53,817 nt of DNA from Chloroflexota bacterium (GCA_005880945.1 VBIU01000013.1:1-53817), one strand, 5' to 3'; numbered from the stretch's first letter, positions 1-7,101 are shown. The notes: generated from the letters alone by a model not told the origin. Numbers and translations: made by a program.

Positions 1-2
1 CG

Positions 3-365
3 ATGGACCAAGTCGCCGAGCTCAGCTACCACGATCCAGATTCGTTCCGGATCGACGTTTCCAAAATGCCGCCGGCTCAACAGGCGGCCATGGCCGGCAA
101 CCGGGCATCACTGGCCGTCTATGGCGGAACGCCGTCGATGGTTGATCCCGCGTTGCGCCAGCGCCTCAAGGGCATTAACGTGCCGGCCCTGGTGCTGTGG
201 GGAGAAAGCGATAGGATCGTCGACCCTGACTACGGCCGCGCCTACGCCGACGCGATCCCAACTGCGAGGTTCCAGCTGCTGACTGGAACCGGTCACGTAC
301 CGCAGATCGAATCCCCCCGACTCCTCCTGTCGGAAGTCCGGGACTTCGCCGGCATGACGAAATGA
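3..365 (+). CDS. alpha/beta hydrolase, C-terminal part (cut by window edge)
   Basis: This is the C-terminal 120 residues of an alpha/beta-hydrolase-fold enzyme; the reading frame is open at the left edge, so the true start lies outside the window. The strand-6/7 motif LVLWGESDRIVDP carries the likely catalytic Asp. TGTGHVPQIESP near the end carries the likely catalytic His, followed by the usual last helix. The nucleophile elbow is not in the window, so the substrate cannot be inferred. Its stop overlaps the start of the next gene by 4 bp (ATGA), which indicates translational coupling to the VOC protein. Confidence 0.8.
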   Translation: MDQVAELSYHDPDSFRIDVSKMPPAQQAAMAGNRASLAVYGGTPSMVDPALRQRLKGINVPALVLWGESDRIVDPDYGRAYADAIPTARFQLLTGTGHVPQIESPRLLLSEVRDFAGMTK

Positions 366-766
366 ATTCGGCGCCGAACAAGATCGAAACCATCACCCTG
401 TTCGCAGAGGATTTGGAGCGGTCGAAACTCTTCTACCAGGATGTATTCAGCCTGCCGGTGTTGTTTGAAGACCAGGACTCAGCAGTGTTCAAGTTCGAGA
501 ACATGTTGATCAATCTGCTTAAGATCCCCGCAGCACGCGACCTCATCCAGCCGGGAGTTGTCGCGAGTCCCGGGGCCGGGTCGCGATTCCAGCTCACCAT
601 CCCCGTTGACGATGTGGACGCGGCGTGTGATCAGTTGAAAGCCCGCGGGGTGGAGCTGCTGAACGGCCCGATGAATCGCGCGTGGGGAGTCCGCACGGCG
701 AGCTTCGCCGACCCTGGTGGCCATATCTGGGAGATCGCCCAGCCCTTGCCCCGATCAGAGGGCTAG
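362..766 (+). CDS. VOC family (glyoxalase/bleomycin-resistance fold) protein
   Basis: This is a 134-residue single-polypeptide VOC protein with the two beta-alpha-beta-beta-beta modules: ITLFAEDLERSKLFYQDVF at the start and VDDVDAACDQLKARG in the second half. FADPGGHIWEIAQPL is the family's closing strand with a metal-ligand-type Glu. Length is normal. It overlaps the hydrolase gene by 4 bp. VOC proteins include isomerases, dioxygenases and drug-binding proteins; nothing here fixes the substrate, so only the fold is claimed. Confidence 0.85.
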   Translation: MNSAPNKIETITLFAEDLERSKLFYQDVFSLPVLFEDQDSAVFKFENMLINLLKIPAARDLIQPGVVASPGAGSRFQLTIPVDDVDAACDQLKARGVELLNGPMNRAWGVRTASFADPGGHIWEIAQPLPRSEG

Positions 767-789
767 TTGCACGGATTCGAGCGATCGGC

Positions 790-1191
790 TCACGAAGGGG
801 TTGCTGTTGGCAACCCAAGAGACGTAGCCGCTGCCAACAATCGATCGTCGTAGGAAACCACAGCTACCAGATCATCTCCGAGGCTCGTAGCAGCCGCCAG
901 GTGGATCGAGTCCAACGATCGCAGATCGATCGGATCGAGGTCCGCGGCGCGGTCGAGAAGGGCGTCGTCGAGTCGGATTAGATGGACGCCGGTCAATAGC
1001 TTGCGGACTTCCGGCATCAGGCGCTGTAACCCAGCGCGGCGGACGACTCTCACCAGTTCGACTCTCAGCAGCGCTGCCGATGCGCGTTCAGGGCGCCGAC
1101 GAAGCCACCTGCGCAACGCAGGCGACTCCGGCTCCGTCATCAGGAGCTTCACCGCGGCTGAGGTGTCGAGGTAAGCAACCTCAGCGCTCAT
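790..1191 (-). CDS. PIN-domain toxin, VapC type
   Basis: This 133-residue PIN-domain ribonuclease is probably the toxin of a type II module. The acidic residues expected of the Mg2+ site are visible: AYLDTSAAVKLL (first Asp), RVELVRVVRR (Glu), LRSLDSIHLAAA (Asp) and VVSYDDRLL (Asp). It lies immediately downstream of a Phd/YefM-like antitoxin and overlaps it by 11 bp. VapC toxins usually cleave tRNA or rRNA; the target here is unknown. The pairing with a Phd-type rather than AbrB-type antitoxin is common for PIN toxins. Confidence 0.88.
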   Translation of the reverse strand: MSAEVAYLDTSAAVKLLMTEPESPALRRWLRRRPERASAALLRVELVRVVRRAGLQRLMPEVRKLLTGVHLIRLDDALLDRAADLDPIDLRSLDSIHLAAATSLGDDLVAVVSYDDRLLAAATSLGLPTATPS

Positions 1192-1453
1192 CGGCCCTCA
1201 TGTCAGCGAGGATCTTTGACAGCAGTGGCCTCCCAGCGGTCCGAGGCGCCGGCTTAACGTCGAGCAGATCTCCCGACGCGCCGCTTGCTCGTCCCTCGGC
1301 CTTGAGCTGCTCGAGCCGGCTCGCCTCATGCATGGGCACAATCCGCGCAACGGCTCGACCTCGGTCGGTCACCTCAACGACCTCGCCGGCCGCGACACGA
1401 CGCAACACGGCAGTTGCGTTCTGGCGAAGCTCCCTGATTCCCACCCTGTTCAT
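1181..1453 (-). CDS. Phd/YefM-family antitoxin
   Basis: This 90-residue antitoxin begins MNRVGIRELRQNATAVLRRV, the typical Phd/YefM DNA-binding N-terminus, followed by VVEVTDRGRAVARIVP. The C-terminal half is charged and low in predicted structure, as expected for a toxin-neutralising tail. I chose the ATG at 1453 over an upstream in-frame ATG because the family motif begins there and because a TACAAT box ends 7 bp before it, implying a leaderless message. It precedes and overlaps the PIN toxin gene. Autorepression is expected; the tandem repeat at 1453-1472 is the likely operator. Confidence 0.85.
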   Translation of the reverse strand: MNRVGIRELRQNATAVLRRVAAGEVVEVTDRGRAVARIVPMHEASRLEQLKAEGRASGASGDLLDVKPAPRTAGRPLLSKILADMRADER

Positions 1454-1472
1454 GTAGCACATTGTAGCACAT
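1453..1472 (-). promoter_or_regulatory. Antitoxin promoter covered by a perfect tandem 10-bp repeat
   Basis: The + strand reads TGTAGCACAT twice in a row (1453-1462 and 1463-1472). On the minus strand this contains TACAAT (1466-1461), 7 bp before the antitoxin ATG. Repressor bound here would cover both the -10 box and the start codon. Confidence 0.6.
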
Positions 1473-1539
1473 CCCCCCCCGCCCGCCACCGCCTCGAACG
1501 GCGGTTCCAGCCGCGTTTGGGGTCACCTAATGAGGTGGA

Positions 1540-2013
1540 TCAGCTCCTTGAGCCTCGACCTCTACGTCCAATGCTGGGCGGTGGCGCGAAAGGGTCAACG
1601 ACCTCGATGTCCGGATAGCGGCGAAGTCCGCTGTCGCGGCTATAGATCCGGCGGACGCCATGCTGCCTCATCAGGGTCACCAGGTGGGCGTCGGGGACGT
1701 CGTTTCCGCGCGCCTGGTCACGGCTCGTGGCCCGGAACAAATCCCAGAACCCATCCGCCTCGCCTGGTGCACGAACATGTGGCCTTCGAAGTAACCCTTC
1801 GGCGTTGGCGGTGGCTTCACGTGCGGTGAGGGGTTTGGGAAGGATCGCTGGATGACTGACGATACGCAAATACCCAAGCACCACAGGCCAGAACAGGTAC
1901 AGCAGATCGGGTCCTGCGGCCAAGCGCTGAACGAGCTGGAAGGCTTGGAGGTGAACGGGATCGCCCTGGTTGCTGGCGTAGACAAGGATGTTCGCGTCGA
2001 TGGTGGCGCTCAT
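1540..2013 (-). CDS. PIN-domain toxin, VapC type (second module)
   Basis: This is a 157-residue PIN-domain protein. MSATIDANILVYASNQGDP carries the first catalytic Asp and Asn. NDVPDAHLVTLMRQHG and IYSRDSGLRRYPDIEVVDPF carry the later Asp residues. The last 15 or so residues (Gly/Arg-rich) run past the fold and may be junk extension. It overlaps the ribbon-helix-helix antitoxin gene by 4 bp, so the pair is translationally coupled. It is unrelated in detail to the PIN toxin just downstream, so this is a separate module and not a duplication. Confidence 0.88.
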   Translation of the reverse strand: MSATIDANILVYASNQGDPVHLQAFQLVQRLAAGPDLLYLFWPVVLGYLRIVSHPAILPKPLTAREATANAEGLLRRPHVRAPGEADGFWDLFRATSRDQARGNDVPDAHLVTLMRQHGVRRIYSRDSGLRRYPDIEVVDPFAPPPSIGRRGRGSRS

Positions 2014-2249
2014 CGAGGCCCGTCGATCGCCGCCCTAACCGCTTCCTTGTCTTCAAGGTCAACCAGCGGCCGGCCCAGATCCTTCGCGATCCACTCCAAC
2101 ACGGCGGGATGCTTCTGACGACTCCCCTGCTCTTGGAGCGACGTGGCCAGCAGCTCTGAGGCCAGCTGGCCCATGCTCTTGCCAGCGCCCCGGCTGCGCC
2201 GCTTGAGCTCTTTAACGACCGTGGGGTCGAGGTCTATCGTAGTGCGCAT
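2010..2249 (-). CDS. Ribbon-helix-helix antitoxin (VapB/FitA type)
   Basis: This 79-residue protein starts MRTTIDLDPTVVKELKRRSR, the beta-strand plus helix of an RHH/CopG DNA-binding domain. GKSMGQLASELLATSL is the second helix, and a toxin-binding tail follows. The ATG at 2249 is preferred to the upstream in-frame ATG because the RHH strand must start there and because TAGCAT ends 8 bp upstream. A perfect 7-bp inverted repeat overlaps that box and is the likely autorepression site. The gene is coupled to the downstream PIN toxin. Confidence 0.85.
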   Translation of the reverse strand: MRTTIDLDPTVVKELKRRSRGAGKSMGQLASELLATSLQEQGSRQKHPAVLEWIAKDLGRPLVDLEDKEAVRAAIDGPR

Positions 2250-2252
2250 GAT

Positions 2253-2269
2253 GCGTGATGCTATCACGC
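2253..2269 (-). promoter_or_regulatory. Inverted-repeat operator over the antitoxin -10 box
   Basis: Arms GCGTGAT (2253-2259) and ATCACGC (2263-2269) are perfect inverted repeats around GCT. The -10 box TAGCAT (2263-2258 on the minus strand) lies inside it, 8 bp before the antitoxin ATG. The symmetry suits a dimeric RHH repressor. Confidence 0.6.
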
Positions 2270-2286
2270 CGCGCATCAGATGACCA

Positions 2287-2406
2287 CCCCCGGGGATTCA
2301 AACCCGCGACCTCAGCCCGACGGGCGCCGCGCAGGGCGCACGTTCTCACGGGCTCCTTTCAAGGCTCAGGAAGGAGTAGCCCAAGCGGGACGCTTTTCGA
2401 ACCAAC
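2287..2406. repeat. Degenerate tRNA-Glu-derived repeat, copy 1
   Basis: About 115 bp aligns with 5881-5986 next to the intact tRNA-Glu gene, with roughly 85% identity by eye. It begins with an altered T-arm and 3' acceptor (GGGGATTCAAACCCGCGA), continues with the same GC-rich linker (GCGCAGGGCGCAC...TTCTC), and ends in a second degraded acceptor/T-arm stretch. No integrase gene accompanies it. The other bases of the 2250-2472 gap hold nothing else I recognise. Confidence 0.7.
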
Positions 2407-2472
2407 TCGCGCGACTCGAGGCGGTCCGAAGGCGCCCGAGAAGGCAGTGATGAATAGCGGCGCCGCGCGTAT

Positions 2473-3033
2473 TCACTGTCGCTTGAACGGGCATCCTGTG
2501 AGGTGGTCATCGACAATGCCAACGGCCTCGAGCAGCGAGTAAACGATGGTTGAGCCGACGAATGTAAAGTCGCGGCGTTTTAGGTCTCTACTTATCCGAT
2601 CGGATAACTCTGTAGTGGGTCGGAGGTCGGCGAGGGTTCGGGGGTGATTGACGATCCTGGTTCCGTCGACCCAGTTCCATAGATAAGTTGAGAAGGATCC
2701 AAACTCGGCCTGAAGGCGGAGGAGGGCTTGCGCATTGGTACGGGTGCTGTAGATCTTGAGCCGGTTCCGAATGATGCCCTCATTGTGGCGGAGTCGTTCG
2801 AGCCGGCGGTCATCGAACGCCGCGACCTTGGCAGCCTCAAAGGATGCAAAGGCGCGCCGGTATCCGCCGCGGCGGTTGAGGATGGTCGCCCAGGAAAGGC
2901 CGGCCTGGGCGCCTTCGAGAGTAAGCATCTCGAACAGGTGCCGGTCGTCGTGCGATGGGACGCCCCATTCGCGGTCGTGGTAGTCGCGCATGGCCTGCGA
3001 GCTGTCCGCCCACGCGCATCTCCCCGTAACCAT
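2473..3033 (-). CDS. tag: DNA-3-methyladenine glycosylase I
   Basis: Tag removes 3-methyladenine from alkylated DNA, starting base-excision repair. The 186-residue length is normal. The family signature is clear: RCAWADSSQAMRDYHDREWG at the N-terminus, LFEMLTLEGAQAGLSWATIL, then a Cys/His zinc-binding set at the ends (Cys near residue 6, HLTGCPF at the C-terminus). No Shine-Dalgarno is present; TAACCT ends 8 bp before the ATG. Degraded tRNA-Glu-derived repeats flank the gene on both sides (2287-2406 and 3081-3112), which suggests it arrived with or between integration events. Confidence 0.92.
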   Translation of the reverse strand: MVTGRCAWADSSQAMRDYHDREWGVPSHDDRHLFEMLTLEGAQAGLSWATILNRRGGYRRAFASFEAAKVAAFDDRRLERLRHNEGIIRNRLKIYSTRTNAQALLRLQAEFGSFSTYLWNWVDGTRIVNHPRTLADLRPTTELSDRISRDLKRRDFTFVGSTIVYSLLEAVGIVDDHLTGCPFKRQ

Positions 3034-3041
3034 TTGAATTC

Positions 3042-3047
3042 AGGTTA
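3042..3047 (-). promoter_or_regulatory. -10 box TAACCT for tag (leaderless)
   Basis: TAACCT on the minus strand is separated from the tag ATG by 8 bp (GAATTCAA), with no Shine-Dalgarno between them, so the message probably starts at or next to the ATG. Confidence 0.5.
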
Positions 3048-3080
3048 GCCTGGCGCCGACTTTCAAAAGGAGCAGGGGGC

Positions 3081-3112
3081 GAAGTAGCCAAAGCGGGACG
3101 CTATTCGAACTA
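3081..3112. repeat. Degenerate tRNA-Glu-derived repeat fragment, copy 3
   Basis: GAAGTAGCC followed by AAAGCGGGACGCTATTCGAAC closely matches the right end of copy 1 (around 2375-2402), which is itself a decayed tRNA-Glu acceptor/T-arm. It is too short to show the rest of the unit. Confidence 0.55.
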
Positions 3113-3122
3113 CCCGGTCGGC

Positions 3123-3635
3123 CTAGCGCACGGAATCAGACAACTCAATGGCCCAAGGCACTGCCCGGCGGACGGCATCCGTCACGGGGCAGTGGCGATC
3201 GGCCATAGCCACGAGTGCACGTAGATCTGTTGGAGTGCTTGCTTCGACGCGGACCATGGCTTTCGACTTGAGCGGACCGGCCGAAACGGAGTCGTCCATC
3301 CCCAAGATGCCGTAGTCGTCCGATTCGCTGTCGACCACGACCTCGACCCGGCTCAGGGCCACGCCAGCTCGGGCAGCTTCCATTCCGATCAGGCTTGCAA
3401 GGCAACTCGCCTGTGCGGCCCGGAGGAACCATCCAGGGGAAGGCAATTCACCTCTTCCGCCAATGGATTCCGGCATATCCGTCGCGAGCCTCTCTCCAGC
3501 CGGCCCAGTCACCGTCACTCGGAGCCCGCCTTCGAGGACGGCCGTTGCAGCGCTATCGGTGTATTTAGCCTCGCTCGGATGGTCGCGGAGGTATTCGATC
3601 GCCCGGCCAATCGCATCACTAATCTCGGTGGTCAT
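3123..3635 (-). CDS. OsmC family protein
   Basis: This 170-residue OsmC/Ohr-fold protein belongs to a family of thiol peroxidases acting on organic hydroperoxides. Of the two redox Cys, the first is seen in QASCLASLIGMEAAR, the central-helix site, and the second in MADRHCPVTDAVRR. The N-terminal strands GGLRVTVTGPAGERLATD fit the fold. The ATG at 3635 is preceded by TAACCT at 6 bp and no Shine-Dalgarno. It runs divergently from the SBP56 gene. Whether it acts as a true peroxidase is inferred from the two Cys only. Confidence 0.88.
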   Translation of the reverse strand: MTTEISDAIGRAIEYLRDHPSEAKYTDSAATAVLEGGLRVTVTGPAGERLATDMPESIGGRGELPSPGWFLRAAQASCLASLIGMEAARAGVALSRVEVVVDSESDDYGILGMDDSVSAGPLKSKAMVRVEASTPTDLRALVAMADRHCPVTDAVRRAVPWAIELSDSVR

Positions 3636-3641
3636 GCAGCG

Positions 3642-3647
3642 AGGTTA
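3642..3647 (-). promoter_or_regulatory. -10 box TAACCT for osmC-like gene (leaderless)
   Basis: TAACCT on the minus strand lies 6 bp (CGCTGC) before the ATG at 3635. It is the same hexamer as at the tag gene. Confidence 0.5.
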
Positions 3648-3717
3648 GTTCTTTAGAGCCTCATCATTCCTGCGGGCGACAAGTCAGGGGGCCGCTCAGC
3701 GGATTCATTGGTTCGGG

Positions 3718-3723
3718 TATAAA
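3718..3723 (+). promoter_or_regulatory. Possible -10 box TATAAA upstream of the SBP56 gene
   Basis: TATAAA sits about 98 bp before the SBP56 start, so transcription would begin near 3731 and leave a leader of about 90 nt containing the AAAGGAG ribosome site. No convincing -35 is visible, and I see no riboswitch fold in the leader. Confidence 0.35.
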
Positions 3724-3821
3724 CTCGAAAGAATGGGGACGGGCCCGCGCCCGGCCAACAGGCGACCTGTCCTTTCCTCCCCGAAGTGCCGCCCCGCCTG
3801 GGCGCGTGAAAGGAGCAACAC

Positions 3822-5210
3822 ATGGCAACCACCCTTCTCAGGCCCGATCAAACCTTTTACCCCTCGCCACGCCTCGCGGCAAAAGCACCAGTCGAAACGC
3901 TGGCCTATATGGTCACATTCGACCCAACCAGGAAGAAGCCGGACGGGCTGTTGACGCTGGACGTCGACCCAAAGTCGGCTGGCTTTGGCAAGGAGGTCGG
4001 CCGTGCCGAGGTTCCGAACGTGGGTGACGAGTTCCATCACTTCGGATGGAACGTGTGCAGCTCGGCCCTGTGCCCTTACGCCGCCCATCCTCATCTCGAG
4101 CGACGGTACCTGCTGGTTCCCGGATTGCGCTCGTCACGCATCTACATCTTCGATGTCAAGCCAAATCCCAAACAACCGAAGCTCGTGCACACGATCGAGG
4201 CGAAAGAGATCGCCGAACGGGCGGGCTACAGCCGCCCGCACACCATTCACTGTGGGCCGGACGGAATCTATGTGAGCGCGCTCGGCGCGCCGGACGGCAA
4301 TGCTCCCGGCGGGATCTTCGTCATCGACCACGACACCTTTGCGGTCAAGGGTCGCTGGGAGCTCGACCGCGGGCCGCAGCAGCTGGCCTATGACTTTTGG
4401 TGGCATCTCGGCTACGACACCGCAATCACCAGTGAGTGGGGAACTCCCAACATGGTCGAGGCCGGGGTCAATCCTGAGCTCCTACTTGCAGGCGAGTACG
4501 GCCATAAGCTCCACATCTGGGATCTGCCGAAGCGACGCCATCGCCAGGAGATCGACCTCGGCAAGGAGCAGCAGATGGTGCTCGAGCTTCGTCCCGCTCA
4601 CGATCCGAGCAAGGCATACGGATTCGTCGGTGTGGTCGTCAGCTTGAAAGATCTCAGCTCATCGATCTGGACATGGCATCTGGACGGGTCAACTTACAAA
4701 GTTGAGAAAGTCATCGAGATCCCTGCCGAGCCTGCCGATCCGAACGACCTGCCCCCACTCCTCAAGGGCTTCAAGGCAGTGCCGCCACTGGTTACCGACA
4801 TCAACCTTTCGCTGGACGATCGCTGGCTGTACGTCTCAGCCTGGGGGACAGGCGAATTCCTCCAGTTCGACGTAAGCGATCCGTTCAAGCCCAAGAAGAC
4901 AGGCAGCCTTCACCTCGGTGGCATCGTGCGCAAAGCCGCGCATCCCAAGAGCGGACCACTGAACGGCGGCCCGCAAATGGTCGAGATCAGCCGTGACGGA
5001 AATCGCGCGTATTTAACCAACTCGCTGTACGCGAGCTGGGATGAACAGTTCTATCCCGAGGGGATCAAGAGCTGGGCGACTTCGATTCACGCCAAGCCGG
5101 AGGGTGGCTTGAGCTTGGACGAGGGGTTCTTCTCGACCTTCGAGCAGCGTACGCACCAGGTCCACCTCGAAGGCGGCGACGCTTCGTCCGACTCTTACTG
5201 CTACTCGTGA
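3822..5210 (+). CDS. Selenium-binding protein 56 family (methanethiol oxidase type)
   Basis: This 462-residue SBP56 homologue belongs to a copper-dependent family of which bacterial members oxidise methanethiol to formaldehyde, H2S and H2O2. Family landmarks are visible. NVCSSALCPYAAHPHLERRY has paired Cys and two His. SRPHTIHCGPDGIYVSALG and DFWWHLGYDTAITSEWGTP are beta-propeller signatures. THQVHLEGGDASSDSYCYS is the conserved C-terminus with a terminal Cys. No signal peptide is seen. AAAGGAG lies 6 bp before the ATG. The stop overlaps the start of a membrane-protein gene by 4 bp. Substrate is inferred from the family only. Confidence 0.9.
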   Translation: MATTLLRPDQTFYPSPRLAAKAPVETLAYMVTFDPTRKKPDGLLTLDVDPKSAGFGKEVGRAEVPNVGDEFHHFGWNVCSSALCPYAAHPHLERRYLLVPGLRSSRIYIFDVKPNPKQPKLVHTIEAKEIAERAGYSRPHTIHCGPDGIYVSALGAPDGNAPGGIFVIDHDTFAVKGRWELDRGPQQLAYDFWWHLGYDTAITSEWGTPNMVEAGVNPELLLAGEYGHKLHIWDLPKRRHRQEIDLGKEQQMVLELRPAHDPSKAYGFVGVVVSLKDLSSSIWTWHLDGSTYKVEKVIEIPAEPADPNDLPPLLKGFKAVPPLVTDINLSLDDRWLYVSAWGTGEFLQFDVSDPFKPKKTGSLHLGGIVRKAAHPKSGPLNGGPQMVEISRDGNRAYLTNSLYASWDEQFYPEGIKSWATSIHAKPEGGLSLDEGFFSTFEQRTHQVHLEGGDASSDSYCYS

Positions 5211-5836
5211 CCAGCGCCTGGTGGCCCTGGGCAGCGCTCGCGCTGCTCGGGGCCTATCACGGCGTCAATCCCGGGATGGGTTGGCTCTTTGCGGTCGCCC
5301 GCGGCATGCAAGAGAAAAGCCGCCGGGCGGTGTTGAGCTCGCTCCTGCCGATCGCGATCGGGCACGAGGCCTCGATCTTGATGGTCGTGATTGCAGTCTC
5401 CCTGACTGAGGAGTTCGTGCCGCCATTTTTCGTGCGCCTGCTCGCCGCTCTGGTCCTGGTGACCTTCGGTTTGTATAAGCTGCTGCGACCTCGCTTGCAT
5501 CCCAGCGGCTTCGGCATGCGTGTCGGTTTCATCGGTCTCGCCGGCTGGTCGTTCCTGATGTCATCAGCGCACGGCGCCGGGCTGATGCTGGCTCCAGTAC
5601 TTTTGGGCTTGCCTGTGTATGCCGGATACCACAGTCTTAGTGAGATATCGCTGCAGGCCGTCGCCGCTGCCTCGCTGCACGTCGCGGCCATGCTTTTTGT
5701 GATGGGCGTGGTTTCGGTGGTCGTCTACGAAAAAGTTGGTGTCGGCATACTGCGCCGCGGCTGGTTCAACCTCGACCTCGGGTGGAGCCTGGTTCTGGTC
5801 GCAAGCGGAGCCGTCACCCTCTTCACGGCTCTCTAA
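5207..5836 (+). CDS. Polytopic membrane protein coupled to SBP56
   Basis: This 209-residue hydrophobic protein has about six predicted membrane spans. It starts at a GTG whose sequence overlaps the SBP56 stop (GTGA), so the two are translationally coupled. His-containing intramembrane motifs recur: GAYHGVNPGMGWLFAVARG, IAIGHEASI and SSAHGAGLML. This pattern recalls the NicO/UreH/HupE group of metal-permease-like proteins, but their HX4DH signature is not intact. A role in supplying or sensing a metal (copper or other) for the SBP56 enzyme is an inference from coupling. No specific family is claimed with confidence. Confidence 0.75.
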   Translation: MTSAWWPWAALALLGAYHGVNPGMGWLFAVARGMQEKSRRAVLSSLLPIAIGHEASILMVVIAVSLTEEFVPPFFVRLLAALVLVTFGLYKLLRPRLHPSGFGMRVGFIGLAGWSFLMSSAHGAGLMLAPVLLGLPVYAGYHSLSEISLQAVAAASLHVAAMLFVMGVVSVVVYEKVGVGILRRGWFNLDLGWSLVLVASGAVTLFTAL

Positions 5837-5870
5837 GCGATAGCGAGGGCGACGGTCATCGGTCACTTGC

Positions 5871-5961
5871 GAAGAAGTAGCCCCGGCGGGATTCGAACCC
5901 GCGATCTCAGCCCGCCGGGCGCGCGCAGGGCGCACTTCTCGCGATTCCTCTCAAGGCTGAG
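5871..5961. repeat. Partial tRNA-Glu duplication (att-like), copy 2
   Basis: 5871-5912 is identical over 42 bp to 5962-6003, the 3' end (acceptor, T-arm, variable loop, anticodon 3' stem) of the intact tRNA-Glu plus 9 bp beyond. A GC-rich linker follows. Then 5947-5961 (CCTCTCAAGGCTGAG) is an exact inverted copy of 5997-6011 in the tRNA anticodon arm. This is the arrangement left by site-specific integration and loss at a tRNA 3' end. The unit recurs, decayed, at 2287-2406. Confidence 0.75.
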
Positions 5962-5968
5962 GAAGAAG

Positions 5969-6042
5969 TAGCCCCGGCGGGATTCGAACCCGCGATCTCA
6001 GCCTTGAGAGGGCTGCGTCCTAGGCCACTAGACGACGGGGCC
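5969..6042 (-). tRNA. tRNA-Glu(CTC)
   Basis: The cloverleaf folds cleanly. The acceptor pairs GGCCCCG with CGGGGCT. The D-arm starts GTCTAGTGGCCTAGG. The anticodon stem CAGCC/GGCTG encloses loop CTCTCAA (anticodon CTC), and the T-arm is GCGGG-TTCGAAT-CCCGC. The discriminator base is A and CCA is not encoded. A truncated copy of its 3' half lies directly downstream. Confidence 0.95.
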
Positions 6043-6087
6043 GTGGCTTTTCGTCCTTGAAGGACGAACGCAAAATGCTAGCAAACC

Positions 6088-7101
6088 TCATTGTCCCCCA
6101 CGGGCCTCGGCCCGAGCGCGTCCGGCGAGCCACCGCTCGGCCCCAAAGATCGCGAGAACAGGCCAGGCCAACGTCTGGTTCCTGAACGCCATCGCCCCCG
6201 CGAACGAAAGCGCGAAGCCTGCAATTACCAGGGCTGCGGCCACAGTGCGGTGCCGCTCCCGGGATGGCGCCAGCGCCTGGTACGAGTGGGCGCGATGCGC
6301 AGCGCCCACCCGTCCTCCCTGGAGAAGCAGCCGGACCAGCGTCTCCAGCGGATCGAGCAGAAACAATGAGAGGCCGATGGCGACAGCGAACAGGGCCATC
6401 GCTCGATCGCCAGCCGGCGCCAGCAGCGGAAGGCCGGCGATCGCGAATCCAAGGGATGTGCTGCCCACGTCCCCCAGGAATATGCGAGCCGGAGGACGGT
6501 TCAGGATCAAGAACCCAAGGCTGGCGGCCGCCAGGAGCATTGCGAGCTCGACCGCACCTGTCGCCCATGCCGCGGTCGCAACCCCTGCGCACGAAGCGAC
6601 TGCCTGGCCCCCAGCCAGGCCGTCGAGGCCATCCATGAAGTTGTAGAAATTGGTGACGGTGACCAGCCACGCCACCGCCAGCGGCGAGGCCAACCAGCTG
6701 AGCGGGATATCAAACGGGGGCGGTAGCGGGAACCTGTCCACACCGCCGATCAACGTCACTACAACGACCGCAATTGCCAGCTGAAAGGCAAGGCGATAGC
6801 GCACGGGGATCGAACGCCTGTCATCGAGCGCCCCGAGGACGGCCATAGCGACCGTCCCCGCCAACAGGATGCCGAGATCCAGACCAATACGCCTCCCGGC
6901 CGCGATGAAGACCAACATGCCTGCAGCCACGCCGGCCACAACCCCGATCCCGCCTCCGCGCGGCGTCGCAACCGCGTGAGAGCTGCGCGCATTGGGGATG
7001 TCGAGCAGCCCGATGCGCGATGCGTTGCGCGCCACCAGCCAGGCCACGGCGGCCGCAACCACAAGTGCGACAGCGGCGGCGCCCGCGTCGGCTGCGGTCA
7101 C
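6088..7101 (-). CDS. Polyprenyl-phosphate sugar-1-phosphate transferase (MraY/WecA/WbpL family)
   Basis: This 337-residue integral membrane enzyme transfers a HexNAc-1-phosphate to undecaprenyl phosphate and starts surface-polysaccharide lipid-linked assembly. Family motifs appear in order: SSHAVATPRGGGIG, GALDDRRSIPVRYR (Asp-Asp), TNFYNFMDGLDGLAGG, RIFLGDVGSTSLGF and the cytosolic His motif AAHRAHSYQ. About ten membrane spans are expected. The start is a GTG overlapping the upstream epimerase stop by 4 bp. The two-gene pairing with a 4-reductase/epimerase resembles WbpV-WbpL and WreQ-WreU, which start O-antigen on an N-acetyl-6-deoxyhexosamine. That match is inference. Confidence 0.9.
   Translation of the reverse strand: MTAADAGAAAVALVVAAAVAWLVARNASRIGLLDIPNARSSHAVATPRGGGIGVVAGVAAGMLVFIAAGRRIGLDLGILLAGTVAMAVLGALDDRRSIPVRYRLAFQLAIAVVVVTLIGGVDRFPLPPPFDIPLSWLASPLAVAWLVTVTNFYNFMDGLDGLAGGQAVASCAGVATAAWATGAVELAMLLAAASLGFLILNRPPARIFLGDVGSTSLGFAIAGLPLLAPAGDRAMALFAVAIGLSLFLLDPLETLVRLLLQGGRVGAAHRAHSYQALAPSRERHRTVAAALVIAGFALSFAGAMAFRNQTLAWPVLAIFGAERWLAGRARAEARGGQ

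Noticed and set aside
2255-2542. Open frame on the + strand over the tRNA-derived repeat and tag end
   Set aside because: It mirrors tag and the repeat; no family sequence, and the product is low-complexity.
3733-3954. Short + strand frame starting just after the TATAAA box, upstream of SBP56
   Set aside because: It overlaps the SBP56 start in another frame and has Arg/Pro-rich shadow composition; a regulatory upstream ORF is possible but unsupported.
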